In this document: positions 44,506-54,676 of the stretch, piece after piece
Layout of the letters: the number at the start of each line of letters is the position of its first letter
Position numbering within the stretch: position 1 is the stretch's first letter
NCBI GenBank assembly: GCA_017619635.1
Contig: JAFZRZ010000029.1
Span: 1 to 64,000 of the forward strand
Reading direction: 5' to 3'
Length of the DNA: 64,000 nt
Source of the DNA: Lachnospiraceae bacterium
Lineage (GTDB): Bacteria; Bacillota; Clostridia; Lachnospirales; Lachnospiraceae
Notes under the pieces: model-generated
Seen by the model: only the letters and a program-made list of their open reading frames with translations
Database searches by the model: none
Told to the model about the DNA's origin: nothing
Position numbers and translations under genes: made by a program

Positions 44506-46350
44506 TCAGCCTATGGCATTCTTCCTGTTGATCATGTCACGCTTTCTTAAGGTCGAGTCGAGTATCTTCTTTCTGATCCTTAAATTAAGCGGTGTGACCT
44601 CCAAAAGCTCGTCTGTATCTATGAATTCAAGTGCCTGTTCAAGACTGAGCACTTTCTTTGGAGAAAGGCGAAGTGCCTCATCCGCGCTCGAGCTACGTGT
44701 ATTGGTAAGCTGCTTCTTCTTGCAGACGTTTATCTCTATATCCTCTGCCTTACCGGTCTGTCCGACTACCATACCGGCATAAACCTTTTCACCCGGTTCA
44801 ATGAACAGTGTACCTCTGTCCTGTGCATTATAGAGGCCGTAGGTGATCGCCTCTCCAGCTTCAAATGCTATTAGAGAGCCCTGCTTTCTGTACATCATGT
44901 CACCCTTGTATGGACCGTATCCGTCAAAGCTCGTGTTTAAGATACCGTTACCCTTTGTATCGGTCATGAACTCGCCTCTGTATCCGATAAGTCCTCTTGA
45001 AGGGATAGAGAACTGGAGTCTTGTATAGCCTCCGTTTATAGAAGTCATGCCAAGCAGTTCACCTTTTCTTGAAGAGAGTTTCTGAATTACGCTTCCTGAG
45101 AATTCTTCAGGAACATCGACATAAGCTGTCTCCATGGGCTCCTGCTTCTGATTTCTTTCATTATATTTATAAAGGACTTCAGCCTTTGATACCGCAAATT
45201 CATATCCTTCGCGTCTCATGTTCTCAATAAGGACAGAAAGATGGAGTTCTCCTCTTCCGGATACCTTGAACACATCGGTGCTGTCAGTCTCTTCAACTCT
45301 CAAAGACACATCTGTGTTGAGTTCCCTAAACAGCCTGTCTCTTAAATGTCTTGAGGTTATATACTTTCCTTCCTGACCGGCCAAAGGTGAGTCATTTACC
45401 ATGAAGTTCATGGCTATGGTAGGCTCCGAGATCTTCTGGAAAGGTATCGGATCGGGTTCATCTGGTGAACAGAGAGTATCACCGATATGGATATCAGCTA
45501 TACCTGATATGGCTACGATCGAACCTATACCTGCTTCTTTTACTTCTACTTTATTTAATCCGTCAAACTCATAGAGCTTGCTTACTTTTACCTTTACCGC
45601 CTTGTCAGGCTCATGGTGATTGACGATCACAACATCCTGGTTGACCTTTATCGTGCCGTTATCAACTTTTCCTACACCGATACGTCCTACATACTCATTG
45701 TAATCAATGGTGCTTATCAATACCTGTGTGCCTTTTTCGGGATCGCCCGTGGGAGCAGGTATGTAATCAAGGATCGTTTCAAATAAAGGAACCATGTCGG
45801 TACCCATCACATCTGCATCCAGACTTGCCACACCGGCTTTTGCGGATGCAAATACAAATGGACAGTCAAGCTGTTCTTCACTGGCATCAAGATCCATGAA
45901 CAGTTCCAATACCTCATCAATCACCTCATGAGGTCTTGCCTCGGGTCTGTCTATCTTATTGATACATACGATTACGGGAAGTTTGAGTTCAAGTGCCTTG
46001 CCAAGAACGAACTTTGTCTGTGGCATTACACCTTCAAAGGCATCAACGACCAGGATGACACCATTTACCATCTTAAGTACACGCTCAACCTCTCCGCCGA
46101 AATCAGCATGTCCGGGAGTATCTATGATATTGATCTTTGTGTTCTTATATGTAACGGCAGTGTTCTTAGAAAGGATCGTTATACCACGTTCTCTCTCTAT
46201 ATCGTTAGAGTCCATGACTCTCTCTGCCACTTCCTGATTTTCCCTGAAAATTCCGCTCTGTTTTAAGAGTTCATCCACGAGCGTTGTCTTACCGTGATCT
46301 ACATGCGCTATGATCGCTACATTTCTCACATCATCTCTTGACTGTATCAT
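44506..46350 (-). CDS. typA: Ribosome-associated GTPase TypA/BipA
   Basis: 614 residues of the EF-G-like translational GTPases. G1 is [15 protein letters not shown], switch [14 protein letters not shown]4 [12 protein letters not shown]. Domain II, EF-G-like domains III and V, and a BipA-specific C-terminal domain ([20 protein letters not shown]) follow. It assists 50S assembly at low temperature and under stress. A promoter with 17-base spacing lies about 55 bases upstream. Confidence 0.96.
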   Translation of the reverse strand: MIQSRDDVRNVAIIAHVDHGKTTLVDELLKQSGIFRENQEVAERVMDSNDIERERGITILSKNTAVTYKNTKINIIDTPGHADFGGEVERVLKMVNGVILVVDAFEGVMPQTKFVLGKALELKLPVIVCINKIDRPEARPHEVIDEVLELFMDLDASEEQLDCPFVFASAKAGVASLDADVMGTDMVPLFETILDYIPAPTGDPEKGTQVLISTIDYNEYVGRIGVGKVDNGTIKVNQDVVIVNHHEPDKAVKVKVSKLYEFDGLNKVEVKEAGIGSIVAISGIADIHIGDTLCSPDEPDPIPFQKISEPTIAMNFMVNDSPLAGQEGKYITSRHLRDRLFRELNTDVSLRVEETDSTDVFKVSGRGELHLSVLIENMRREGYEFAVSKAEVLYKYNERNQKQEPMETAYVDVPEEFSGSVIQKLSSRKGELLGMTSINGGYTRLQFSIPSRGLIGYRGEFMTDTKGNGILNTSFDGYGPYKGDMMYRKQGSLIAFEAGEAITYGLYNAQDRGTLFIEPGEKVYAGMVVGQTGKAEDIEINVCKKKQLTNTRSSSADEALRLSPKKVLSLEQALEFIDTDELLEVTPLNLRIRKKILDSTLRKRDMINRKNAIG

Positions 46351-46402
46351 GATTGCACCCTGTCTCTTCCAATAAAATGTACCATCTTTCCAAAACTTTA
46401 TT

Positions 46403-46431
46403 AATATAGCATATTAGGACATCTCATGCAA
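46403..46431 (-). promoter_or_regulatory. Promoter of typA
   Basis: A -35 TTGCAT (46426-46431) and a -10 TATATT (46403-46408) are separated by 17 bases. The -35 immediately follows the terminator of the upstream cyclic-di-GMP gene. Confidence 0.65.
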
Positions 46432-46464
46432 CAAAAAAATCAGTGCCCAATATCAGGCACTGAT
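46432..46464 (-). terminator. Terminator after the HD-GYP/GGDEF gene
   Basis: A nine-base stem ATCAGTGCC / GGCACTGAT with a seven-base loop is followed by seven T on the minus strand, 24 bases past the stop codon. Confidence 0.85.
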
Positions 46465-46487
46465 CCTCATTTTACTATTTCCTTATA

Positions 46488-49400
46488 TTAATTGTAGTTT
46501 CCCTCATACTCCATCATACGTTTGTTCATATACATGGAGTCATCCGCTCTCTTTGTTACACCTGCAACTGAGAAATCGGTGTAAGGATTGTATACAGACA
46601 TACCCACAGCCATGGAAGCCTTGCCGTTTTCTATGCTGTCTATGTCTGTGGCCTTGCCTATACGCTCTCCAAGGTCATCTATAAGCTCATTTCTCCTAGC
46701 GTAGTCCTCTCCGGTCAGGATGACCGCAAACTCATCGCCGCCTATCCTGTAAACAGGACTGTGAGCATAGGTCTTACAGATTATCTTTGAGCAGTTCTTG
46801 ATATATTTATCACCCATATGATGGCCATAATTATCATTGATGACCTTAAGGTGATTGATATCACACATGACAATGGCAAATTCAGTCGGTTCCTTATCAG
46901 CTATCTTTCTTGTCAGTTCACCGACAGCCTCAGTATATGCCGTGATGTTCTTAACACCGGTTAACGGATCGTTATTGGCTCTCTTTACTATCTCCTCAAG
47001 ACGCTTCTTTAATGAGTCCTGCTCCGAACGCATGCTCTTTATCAGGATCTTCGTAAGTGTCGATACTGATACAGGCTTTGGAATGAAAGCAACCATACCT
47101 GCTTCAAAAGCTTTCTGCTTGATATGCTCATCACCGCTTGATGAGATAGCTATGATCGGAACTTCTGATGCTCTGGGTTTATCCATGGCCTTTATCTTTT
47201 TTGCCACTTCCCATCCGTCCATATCGGGAAGGATAAGATCAAGGAGTATGACATCATAATCAATATTCTCCTTATCCATTATATCCTTAAGCGCTGCATC
47301 TCCGTCTGCTACCGCATTAACCTTTGCGCCCTCTTCTTCGAGTATCTCAGTGGTTATCTTTCTTGTCAGCTCATTATCCTCAACAAGAAGGATATTTATA
47401 TCGGTAAGAGAATGTGCATTAAGGGCAGGCGTAGAACGGAATTCTTCCCCATTGTCTATCTGTGCGATGAACTCCTCCTTAGCCTTCGTAAAGGCATCTA
47501 AGATCTTGGGAGAAAACTGACCGCACTCTCCGTTAAGGATCATGTCATAAGCCTGCTGCGGTGAGAATGCTGGCTTGTAAACTCTCTTTGTTGTAAGAGC
47601 ATCAAAGCAGTCCGCAACTGCAACGATCTGAGCAGAAATGGGTATCTCATCACCTTTAAGTCCGTTGGGATAACCCTTACCGTCCCATTTCTCATGATGG
47701 CTCCTGCATATCTCCATACTGAAATTGAGATAACTCTCATCCCAACCTTTCGGAGCATTCTTTAAGACTTCGCAGCCTTTGTCGCAGTGTGTCTTCATTA
47801 TGTCATATTCTTCATCTGAGAACTTGCCCGGTTTACGCAGTATCGCATCGGGTATCATTATCTTACCCACATCATGGAGTGCACTTGCAGATGTGATAAG
47901 AGCTATCTTCTCTTCATCAAGACCATACTCCGGATACTCGGTCATGATCCGCTTTGCAAGGATATTGGTAAAGCCTTTGACTCTCTTTATGTGTTCTCCA
48001 CTTTCAGTGTCTCTTGCCTCGGTGATGTTACCCAAGAGCTCTATGATATCCTCATTGATCTGATTAAGTGACTTTGCCTTCTCATGAAGTTCGGCCGTTC
48101 TCTCAGCGATCGTTGACTCTAACTGTATACTGTATTCTCTTTCCTTTGCTCTTTCTTCTTTTTCTATCTCACGACGTATCTGATCATCTATATCAACGAT
48201 ACCAATGATAGCCGCTTCCGGATTGATCCTGTCAGCAAGAGCCTTGACATTGTAGTATCTTAACCCCCTTCCGAGATTCATCTTGCATTCTACGGAATAC
48301 TGACCCATATCCGCCAGTTCTTCCTGCACAGTATCTCTGTTGAACCTCTCTCTGAAAGCCGCAAATTCATCACTGCTTATACCATGCTCGAAGATCTTAT
48401 CAAATCTCTTGGTGATATCATCCTCACCGATCAGATTAAAGTAGTATTCAAAGTTTTTGGAAACATGATATTCCTCTATCGTATCGTTTCCGAAATCTAT
48501 GTAGCAGACATATTCAAAGCCCTCAACCAGGCTTCGAAGTACTAAATTGTTCTTATGATTGGTAAACTCTCTTTGCTTTTCCTCGCTGATATCCTTAAAG
48601 CCGAGTACAACATGCTTTAATTCCTTCTCGTTCTTGGGCTTCCAGCACTGCATCTGATAATTTGCCAGTTCACCCTCTTTATATCCTCTGTATTCAACGA
48701 TGAAACTGTTCAGATTGCCAAGCCTGTTGACTATGGCTTTTCTGTCCATCGCACTGCGGAATTTATCAGCATCGGATGAATATACGCGATTATCCAGATA
48801 TGCCTGGACCATCCGCTCGTAATCGCCCTCTTTTAAGAAATCTGCGAATGAATTCTTAATGATATCACTGACAACATATGTTTCAAATGTATTCTTTTCA
48901 AGGTTTACATAAAATATACAGAGATATTCATCCTTTATGGAATCCATTACGTTAAGGAAGTGTTTGAGTTCCCTGTTCTGTCCCCTGTTTATATCAACAA
49001 GTCTGATGAACACATACATTACAAATGCTATCATCCATCCAAAAGATCTGAAATTACGGCCTGTCACTATCTCACAGACATATGTGATTATTATAGGAGC
49101 AGAATATGCGATTATAGCAAACGACTGTCTCTTTCTTGCCCAGCTTTCCGAGATCCTGTTTATGGCATAGATAAGAGTTATGATGTAGATAAGCATCATA
49201 AAATAATCTATCAGCCGCACAGTCAGTCCTTCAAATCCGATCCTCTCCTCCCATTCGATCACCATAGGTGCATAATGGTAAGAAAACACAGCAAATACGA
49301 GCATGGCTATGTCTAAGGTCATGCTGATGCTGATACTCACTTTTCTTATACGTTCGCTTATGATCGTCCTGCTCTGTACAAAGGCCATCCAGATGCCCGC

Positions 49401-49670
49401 TGCGAGCAGCTGACTCACAGTGCCTATCAGAATAAAGCCTTTGGTATCGCCGTCATATATGGAGATGAAATCCCCTCCTATATGTCTTCTTATGGTATCA
49501 CATGTAAGAGCACATATCAGCAGACCGACCAAGACGATCATAAACCTGCTGATGTGTTCTTTTTGTGCCTTCATATATGCGAATGTAAGAAGTCCAAAAA
49601 GCAGTATGCATACAGCACATACCGCATTGATCTCTTCATAATACAGCGCTTGTATAATAACCCCGTTCAT
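46488..49670 (-). CDS. Membrane sensor with HD-GYP, receiver and GGDEF domains
   Basis: 1060 residues. Seven or so membrane spans (~10-225) precede two PAS-like segments (~245-365, 380-500) and a coiled coil (~500-545). The HD-GYP phosphodiesterase follows at ~545-720, with HD at 599-600 and HHEKWDGKGYPNG at 658. A receiver domain lies at ~757-880 with phospho-acceptor Asp811, then a GGDEF cyclase at ~900-1055 with intact GGDEF (977-981). Both c-di-GMP hydrolysis and synthesis motifs look complete. Having the receiver between them suggests phosphorylation may switch between the two activities. No RxxD inhibitory site precedes GGDEF. An extended -10 promoter lies upstream. Confidence 0.88.
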   Translation of the reverse strand: MNGVIIQALYYEEINAVCAVCILLFGLLTFAYMKAQKEHISRFMIVLVGLLICALTCDTIRRHIGGDFISIYDGDTKGFILIGTVSQLLAAGIWMAFVQSRTIISERIRKVSISISMTLDIAMLVFAVFSYHYAPMVIEWEERIGFEGLTVRLIDYFMMLIYIITLIYAINRISESWARKRQSFAIIAYSAPIIITYVCEIVTGRNFRSFGWMIAFVMYVFIRLVDINRGQNRELKHFLNVMDSIKDEYLCIFYVNLEKNTFETYVVSDIIKNSFADFLKEGDYERMVQAYLDNRVYSSDADKFRSAMDRKAIVNRLGNLNSFIVEYRGYKEGELANYQMQCWKPKNEKELKHVVLGFKDISEEKQREFTNHKNNLVLRSLVEGFEYVCYIDFGNDTIEEYHVSKNFEYYFNLIGEDDITKRFDKIFEHGISSDEFAAFRERFNRDTVQEELADMGQYSVECKMNLGRGLRYYNVKALADRINPEAAIIGIVDIDDQIRREIEKEERAKEREYSIQLESTIAERTAELHEKAKSLNQINEDIIELLGNITEARDTESGEHIKRVKGFTNILAKRIMTEYPEYGLDEEKIALITSASALHDVGKIMIPDAILRKPGKFSDEEYDIMKTHCDKGCEVLKNAPKGWDESYLNFSMEICRSHHEKWDGKGYPNGLKGDEIPISAQIVAVADCFDALTTKRVYKPAFSPQQAYDMILNGECGQFSPKILDAFTKAKEEFIAQIDNGEEFRSTPALNAHSLTDINILLVEDNELTRKITTEILEEEGAKVNAVADGDAALKDIMDKENIDYDVILLDLILPDMDGWEVAKKIKAMDKPRASEVPIIAISSSGDEHIKQKAFEAGMVAFIPKPVSVSTLTKILIKSMRSEQDSLKKRLEEIVKRANNDPLTGVKNITAYTEAVGELTRKIADKEPTEFAIVMCDINHLKVINDNYGHHMGDKYIKNCSKIICKTYAHSPVYRIGGDEFAVILTGEDYARRNELIDDLGERIGKATDIDSIENGKASMAVGMSVYNPYTDFSVAGVTKRADDSMYMNKRMMEYEGNYN

Positions 49671-49735
49671 TTAACGAAACCCCGTTCTTATTGATTTGGT
49701 CTGATATACTTTCAAAGCAGAATATATCAAAATAG

Positions 49736-49744
49736 ATTATATCA
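49736..49744 (-). promoter_or_regulatory. Extended -10 promoter of the HD-GYP/GGDEF gene
   Basis: TGATATAAT on the minus strand gives a consensus -10 with the TG extension. The -35 (TAGAAA, 17 bases upstream) is poor, as expected for extended -10 promoters. Confidence 0.55.
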
Positions 49745-49778
49745 CTTAAGCAATGCTTTTTCTATAATATTCGACAGC

Positions 49779-49808
49779 AAAAACGGGCCCTACGCTGTGT
49801 AGAGCCCG
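49779..49808 (-). terminator. Terminator after the flotillin gene
   Basis: A GC-rich stem CGGGC-CTAC / GTAG-GCCCG (49784-49808) with one bulge on each side is followed by TTTTTG on the minus strand, 15 bases past the flotillin stop. Confidence 0.85.
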
Positions 49809-49823
49809 CCCTGACATAATTAT

Positions 49824-51341
49824 TTATTCTTCATCTGTTGAGACAGCACCTGCTATGACAGCAGTTTCAGCCTGCTCACCGTTTAGTCCTGTCACATTTA
49901 TATTCCTGTTTACCTTTGCATCGTATGTGTTTGCCTTCATGATATCAACGATATCAAGTCCGGTAACCTCCTTAACGGTCTCAATGGTCTTTGCAAGAAC
50001 ATTAGGTACATAAGAACCTACGCTTCCGATGCCGCCTTCGCCGCCGTTTGAGCCGCCATCTATGATGGTAACTTTATCGATATTCTCAAGAGGCTTTGCT
50101 ATAGCGCTGGCCATCTCGGGAAGAGCCTTAACGATCATCTCAACCATGGCAGCCTGACCGTATTTCTTCATTGCCTCAGCCTTCTTTTCAAGAGCTTCTG
50201 CTTCTGCTATACCTTTGGCTTCGATCGCTGCCGCCTCAGCTTCACCGACCTTTCTTATACCTTCAGCCTCCTGAGCCTTTGCATAAAGATCAGCTTCTGC
50301 CTGTACCTTTCTTGCCTCAGCCTCTTTTTCTTTTTCGAACTTTTCTGCTTCTGCCTTTCTCTGACGTTCAAACAGTTCAGCCTCAGCTTTCTGCTGTCTT
50401 GCGAACTTCTCAGCTTCAGCTTTCTTTTTGATCTCAGCTTCGAGAGTCTGCTCCGTTACTTCAACATCTTTACGTTTCAGTTCGATCTCTCTCTCCTGCT
50501 TTGCGATGTTTGCATTTGCTGTCGTGATCTCGATAGTCTTACGCTGTTCCTGCTGCTGTATCTCATAAGCTGCATCAGCTTCAGCCTGTTTGATATCCGA
50601 TTCACGTTTCAGTTCTGCCTGTTTGATACGAAGTTCATTCTGCTTTGAAGCGATCTCTGTCTCAGCCTTAACCTGTGCCTCATTGGCAAGACGCTTTGCT
50701 TCGGCCTCAGCGATTGCTACATCCTTGTCAGCCTGAGCTTTTGCGATTGAAGCATCCTTCTGGATCTGGCTCATGTTGTCCTGACCGAGAGCTATGATAA
50801 GGCCCTTCTCGTCTTCGATCTTTTGTATGTTGCAGGATATGATCTCTATACCAAGAGCATTCATATCCTTCTGTGCCTTTTCCTGAACCTCGTCACCGAA
50901 TTTCTTTCTGTCGGTATTGAGTTCTTTTAATTTAACGGTACCGATGATCTCACGCATGTTACCCTGAAGGGAATCTGTCAGAGCTGCTATGATGTTCTTC
51001 TCATCCATGTTAAGGAAGTTCTTCATAGCTATCTTGATGCCTTCGGGATCTGTCTTTACCCTTACCTTTGCAACTGCATCGATATCAACACCAATGAAGT
51101 CAAGTGTGGGCACATATCCGTTAGTCTTTATATCTATGCTTATCTGTTTAAGTACCAGAGTATCTTTTCTTTCCAAAAAAGGAAATTTGATACCTGCACG
51201 TCCGATCAGGATCTTAGGCTCTTTCTTCCAGCCAGATATGATAAATGCCTTATCCGGAGGAGCCTTTACATAACCGGTCACGATGATAAGTATCACCAGT
51301 GCGATGACCAAAAAGATTGCAATTAATGCTGCGATTGTCAT
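49824..51341 (-). CDS. floT: Flotillin-like SPFH protein
   Basis: 505 residues. An N-terminal hydrophobic segment (~5-25) anchors an SPFH/band-7 domain (to ~190). A long Ala/Glu/Lys coiled coil with repeated EAEA-type heptads (~190-400) and a C-terminal region (GGSNGGEGGIGSVGSYVP) follow. It scaffolds functional membrane microdomains and affects fluidity and signalling complexes. No NfeD partner gene is adjacent. Own promoter and terminator, so monocistronic. Confidence 0.92.
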   Translation of the reverse strand: MTIAALIAIFLVIALVILIIVTGYVKAPPDKAFIISGWKKEPKILIGRAGIKFPFLERKDTLVLKQISIDIKTNGYVPTLDFIGVDIDAVAKVRVKTDPEGIKIAMKNFLNMDEKNIIAALTDSLQGNMREIIGTVKLKELNTDRKKFGDEVQEKAQKDMNALGIEIISCNIQKIEDEKGLIIALGQDNMSQIQKDASIAKAQADKDVAIAEAEAKRLANEAQVKAETEIASKQNELRIKQAELKRESDIKQAEADAAYEIQQQEQRKTIEITTANANIAKQEREIELKRKDVEVTEQTLEAEIKKKAEAEKFARQQKAEAELFERQRKAEAEKFEKEKEAEARKVQAEADLYAKAQEAEGIRKVGEAEAAAIEAKGIAEAEALEKKAEAMKKYGQAAMVEMIVKALPEMASAIAKPLENIDKVTIIDGGSNGGEGGIGSVGSYVPNVLAKTIETVKEVTGLDIVDIMKANTYDAKVNRNINVTGLNGEQAETAVIAGAVSTDEE

Positions 51342-51414
51342 ATTAATTCCCCTTTCATTTTGTGGCGGTCTTGCGACCTGTTTTTTACATCACCATATGA
51401 TTGATGTTGAATAG

Positions 51415-51443
51415 ATTATATATCCTATCAGTATTGTTTCCAA
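51415..51443 (-). promoter_or_regulatory. Promoter of the flotillin gene
   Basis: A -35 TTGGAA (51438-51443) and a -10 TATAAT (51415-51420) are spaced by 17 bases, about 75 bases before the start codon. A small hairpin (GGTC GCAA GACC) lies in the leader. Confidence 0.7.
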
Positions 51444-51491
51444 TATGATCAGGTACAAATTATGATGCTGTATTTGCACTACGAGGACAAA

Positions 51492-52679
51492 TTACAGTGC
51501 CTCCACACCACGCTTTAATCTGTCCAGGCCGTCCATCAGCATGCTCCTTGGACATGCTATGTTTATTCGTACAAATTCATCTCCGGCTTTTCCGTAGATA
51601 TCACCTCTTGATATGAACAGGCCCGTGCTTCTCTTTATGGATGAAGCCACCCTTCTGCTAAGGGGCAGTCCCGAGGGCTTTCCATCAAATCTTTCAGAAA
51701 GTCCGCTCACATCAACCCATACCAGATATGTGGATTCACCGTGCATCACCTTTAATGAAGGAATGTTTTCTTTTATATATTCCTCTAGTATGCGTCTGTT
51801 TTCAGCTACATACTCATTCATCTGATCGAGCCACTCTCCGCCCTTTGTGAATGCCGCTACAGTCGCAGGGATCGCAAACGCATTGGGTTCTGCCACCTCA
51901 TCGGTATTTAACGCTCTCCATACCTTATGTCTCAGAAACTGATTCGGTATACATACTGCTGCCGTCTGAAGTCCCGCAAGATTGAATGCCTTTGTGGGTG
52001 CTATGCAGGTGATACTGCATGCCCTGCAGTTTGTAGATATGGAAGCAAAGGGTATATATTCCTTTCCGGGTGTCACTATATCGCAATGTATCTCATCGGC
52101 GATAACAGCAACATTGTACTCTACGCACAGATCCCCTATTCTTTCAAGAGTCTGTTTATCCCATATCTTTCCGGAGGGATTCTGCGGATTGCACAGTAAC
52201 ATCAGCGTTGTCTGAGGATCTGAAAGCTTCTTTTCAAGATCGTCAAAATCCATCCTGTATTCACCGTCTTCATATATAAGTTCATTCTCCAAAACACGGC
52301 ATCCGTTGTTTAATATGCTGTTAAAGAACACGTTGTAAACGGGTGTCTGGATGACGACATTCTCATTGGGTGTGGTGAGTTTTCTCACACTGCTCGATAT
52401 TGCAGGTATAACACCTGTGCAAAAAACAAGCCAGTCTTTTTCCATGCTAAAACCGTGTCTTGTCTTCCACCATGAGATATATGCTTCATACCATTCATCA
52501 GGCACCTCATTGTATCCAAATATACCGTGTTCAACCCTTTTACTTATAGCATCGATTATCTCCGGAGCGGTCTTAAAATCCATGTCTGCCACCCACATGG
52601 GGAGCACATTTTCATTAACGTTCCATTTCATGGAATCCGTTCCTTTTCTGGATATCACTGTATCAAAATCGTATCTCAT
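51492..52679 (-). CDS. patB: MalY/PatB-type PLP-dependent cystathionine beta-lyase
   Basis: 395 residues from the ATG at 52679 (start MRYDFD), with GGAG eight bases upstream and an ATGA overlap with the DUF3737 gene. An in-frame GTG three codons earlier is possible. Fold-type I aminotransferase-like lyase: VLPMWVADMDFKTAP near the start, LLCNPQNPSGKIW, and the PLP lysine in APTKAFNLAGLQ. It cleaves cystathionine or cysteine to homocysteine/sulfide, pyruvate and ammonia. The position next to methionine transport and sulfhydrylase genes fits sulfur metabolism. Confidence 0.9.
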   Translation of the reverse strand: MRYDFDTVISRKGTDSMKWNVNENVLPMWVADMDFKTAPEIIDAISKRVEHGIFGYNEVPDEWYEAYISWWKTRHGFSMEKDWLVFCTGVIPAISSSVRKLTTPNENVVIQTPVYNVFFNSILNNGCRVLENELIYEDGEYRMDFDDLEKKLSDPQTTLMLLCNPQNPSGKIWDKQTLERIGDLCVEYNVAVIADEIHCDIVTPGKEYIPFASISTNCRACSITCIAPTKAFNLAGLQTAAVCIPNQFLRHKVWRALNTDEVAEPNAFAIPATVAAFTKGGEWLDQMNEYVAENRRILEEYIKENIPSLKVMHGESTYLVWVDVSGLSERFDGKPSGLPLSRRVASSIKRSTGLFISRGDIYGKAGDEFVRINIACPRSMLMDGLDRLKRGVEAL

Positions 52680-53551
52680 CTGCGCCACTCCACTACATCG
52701 CTCTTTTTATCTATTGATGAGCATATTATATTTGTCTTCTCAGGATCGATCTGATCCTTTTCAAGTATGAGTTCTCCTATACTCTCTGCTTTTATGGTAC
52801 CTTCCTTTGGATTAAGCACACTGTCGATCTTTGAATCTATCGTTGCTTCAACCGATGAATACTCAAAAGCCAGTGTTGTATTACTGAACTTACAGTTTTT
52901 CATTACCAGCTTGTCTATATAACACATTCCCTGGAGGCTTTCTATCGTACAGTTGATAAAGGTAAGATTCTTTGAATTCCATCCAAGGTATTCGCCCGAT
53001 ATATAGGAATCGTACACTGTCACATTCTCGCAGTTCCAGAACGAATCCTTGCTGATCAGTGTCGAATTCTTTACCGTGACATTTTTGCAGCCGTCAAATG
53101 AATAGTTGCCGTCAAGTTTTAAGCCTTCAGCTTCTATGTTTTCAGAATTCATGGCAAAATAATCACCCTTGGCGGTCACGTTATTAAGCTTCACATTCTT
53201 ACATTCCCAGAGTGTTTCTGCAGCATTTGGTATTGAAGCATCAGACAAGATCAGTCCGTTGCATCTCCTGAAATTCTTTGGAGCCTGTACATCTGCATTG
53301 CTTATGGATATGTTATTCGTATACCATACGCCTGCCCTGGCCATCTCAAGCCACCTGCAATCCTCTACCGATATGTTATTGCAATACCACAACGGATATT
53401 TCCAGCCAAACAGACAGTTTTTGAGTTCAATATCAGAGCTGTGTTTAAGCGGTGATTCACCGTCGTTAAACTCGCAATCCACGACCCTCATATCATGACT
53501 TGCAAACAAAGCTCTCTCTCCGGTTAACAGTTTCTGTCTGGTCTCTGTCAT
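52676..53551 (-). CDS. DUF3737 right-handed beta-helix protein
   Basis: About 291 residues from the ATG at 53551 (start MTETRQKLL). GGGAG spacing favours this ATG over the ATG just before it and over an upstream start at 53587. The sequence is a series of ~20-residue repeats with N/C ladders (NSENIEAEGLKLDGNYSFDG, CKNVTVKNSTLIS, CENVTVYDSYISG), typical of a parallel beta helix. The family (DUF3737) has no established function. It is often paired with a MalY-type lyase, as here with an ATGA overlap. Confidence 0.8.
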   Translation of the reverse strand: MTETRQKLLTGERALFASHDMRVVDCEFNDGESPLKHSSDIELKNCLFGWKYPLWYCNNISVEDCRWLEMARAGVWYTNNISISNADVQAPKNFRRCNGLILSDASIPNAAETLWECKNVKLNNVTAKGDYFAMNSENIEAEGLKLDGNYSFDGCKNVTVKNSTLISKDSFWNCENVTVYDSYISGEYLGWNSKNLTFINCTIESLQGMCYIDKLVMKNCKFSNTTLAFEYSSVEATIDSKIDSVLNPKEGTIKAESIGELILEKDQIDPEKTNIICSSIDKKSDVVEWRR

Positions 53552-53618
53552 CATTTCTCCCTTATGTCTTATATGTTTAAATTCCAAGCCTCTTAATTAT
53601 ATCAAAATAATTCAAACA

Positions 53619-53682
53619 TAAAAAGAGAAAGAGGGGCTGTCGCTTTAGATGATGATTAATCATCTGGGCGAGGCCCCTTTTT
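53619..53682 (-). terminator. Terminator after metQ
   Basis: A long hairpin on the minus strand (outer arms AGGGGCC.. / ..CAGCCCCT, inner arms GATGAT/ATCATC) is followed by CTCTTTCTCTTTTT. It ends the metNIQ transcript and separates it from the DUF3737 gene, for which no clear promoter is visible. Confidence 0.75.
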
Positions 53683-53693
53683 CACATCTTATC

Positions 53694-54593
53694 TTAGAAT
53701 ACAGGAAGTACTGCTCCTGAATATGTCTTCTCAATGTATTCCTTTACATTATCTGTAAGGATCGCATCAACGAGTGCCTTTGTCTTTGCTGAATTCTCCT
53801 CACCCTCTCTTACTGCGATGATGTTTCCATATGTTTCAGCTGCAAGTGAATCAGATGCCTCTGTTACGAGTGCCGCGTCAAGTCCTGCCTCAATTGCATA
53901 GTTACCGTTTACCACTGCTATATCCACATCCTGGATAGCCTTGGGAACCTGAGCTGCCTCGAGTTCCTTGATATCAAGCTCATAAGGATTCTCTTCAATA
54001 TCAAGTATGGTTGCCTTGATACCTGCATCAGCTTTTAACTTTATGAGACCCTGTGCCTCAAGAAGAAGGAGTGCTCTTGCCTCGTTTGTCGTATCGTTGG
54101 GAACTGCTACAGATGCACCCTTTTGGATATCCTCTATCTTTGCAGTCTTGCCTGCATATATTCCCATGGGCTCAAAATGAACTGCAGCCGCACTTACGAT
54201 ATGTGTTCCGTTCTCAGCATTGAAATCATCAAGGTAAGGAACATGCTGGAAGTAGTTTGCATCAAGATCGCCTGCTTCAAGTGCCGTATTGGGAAGAACA
54301 TAATCGTTATACTCTACGATCTTAAGTTCATAACCCTGCTCTTTAAGATTCTCGGCAACAACTGAAAGGATCTCCGAATGAGGTGTGATAGTAGCTCCTA
54401 CTGTTATAACCTTATCCTCTGGATCATCTGTCTTTGCTTCTTCGACTGCAGCCTGGTCAGTTGTGGGAACCTGTGTGTCCTCAACATTTGCTGTCTGTGA
54501 ATTATCACTGACTGTTGCAGATGAACCACATCCTGCAAGTGTGCTCACAGCAAGCGCCGCACCAAGTAAAACTCCTAAAACTCTTTTTTTCAT
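53694..54593 (-). CDS. metQ: Methionine-binding lipoprotein
   Basis: 299 residues. A signal peptide with lipobox Cys22 (VSTLAGC) and a Ser/Thr-rich linker (~25-60) precede the NlpA/MetQ fold: VGATITPHSEIL, LDANYFQHVPYLDDF, VAVPNDTTNEARALLLLEAQG. It captures D/L-methionine for the MetNI importer. It comes third in the unit after metN and metI, ahead of a terminator. Confidence 0.94.
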   Translation of the reverse strand: MKKRVLGVLLGAALAVSTLAGCGSSATVSDNSQTANVEDTQVPTTDQAAVEEAKTDDPEDKVITVGATITPHSEILSVVAENLKEQGYELKIVEYNDYVLPNTALEAGDLDANYFQHVPYLDDFNAENGTHIVSAAAVHFEPMGIYAGKTAKIEDIQKGASVAVPNDTTNEARALLLLEAQGLIKLKADAGIKATILDIEENPYELDIKELEAAQVPKAIQDVDIAVVNGNYAIEAGLDAALVTEASDSLAAETYGNIIAVREGEENSAKTKALVDAILTDNVKEYIEKTYSGAVLPVF

Positions 54594-54676
54594 AATCTTC
54601 TCCTCTCTCGGGTATCGGATCTTATGTAATTGATACCCCTGCCTTTTGTTTATTCATATCCGGTGATACCGGGTAT

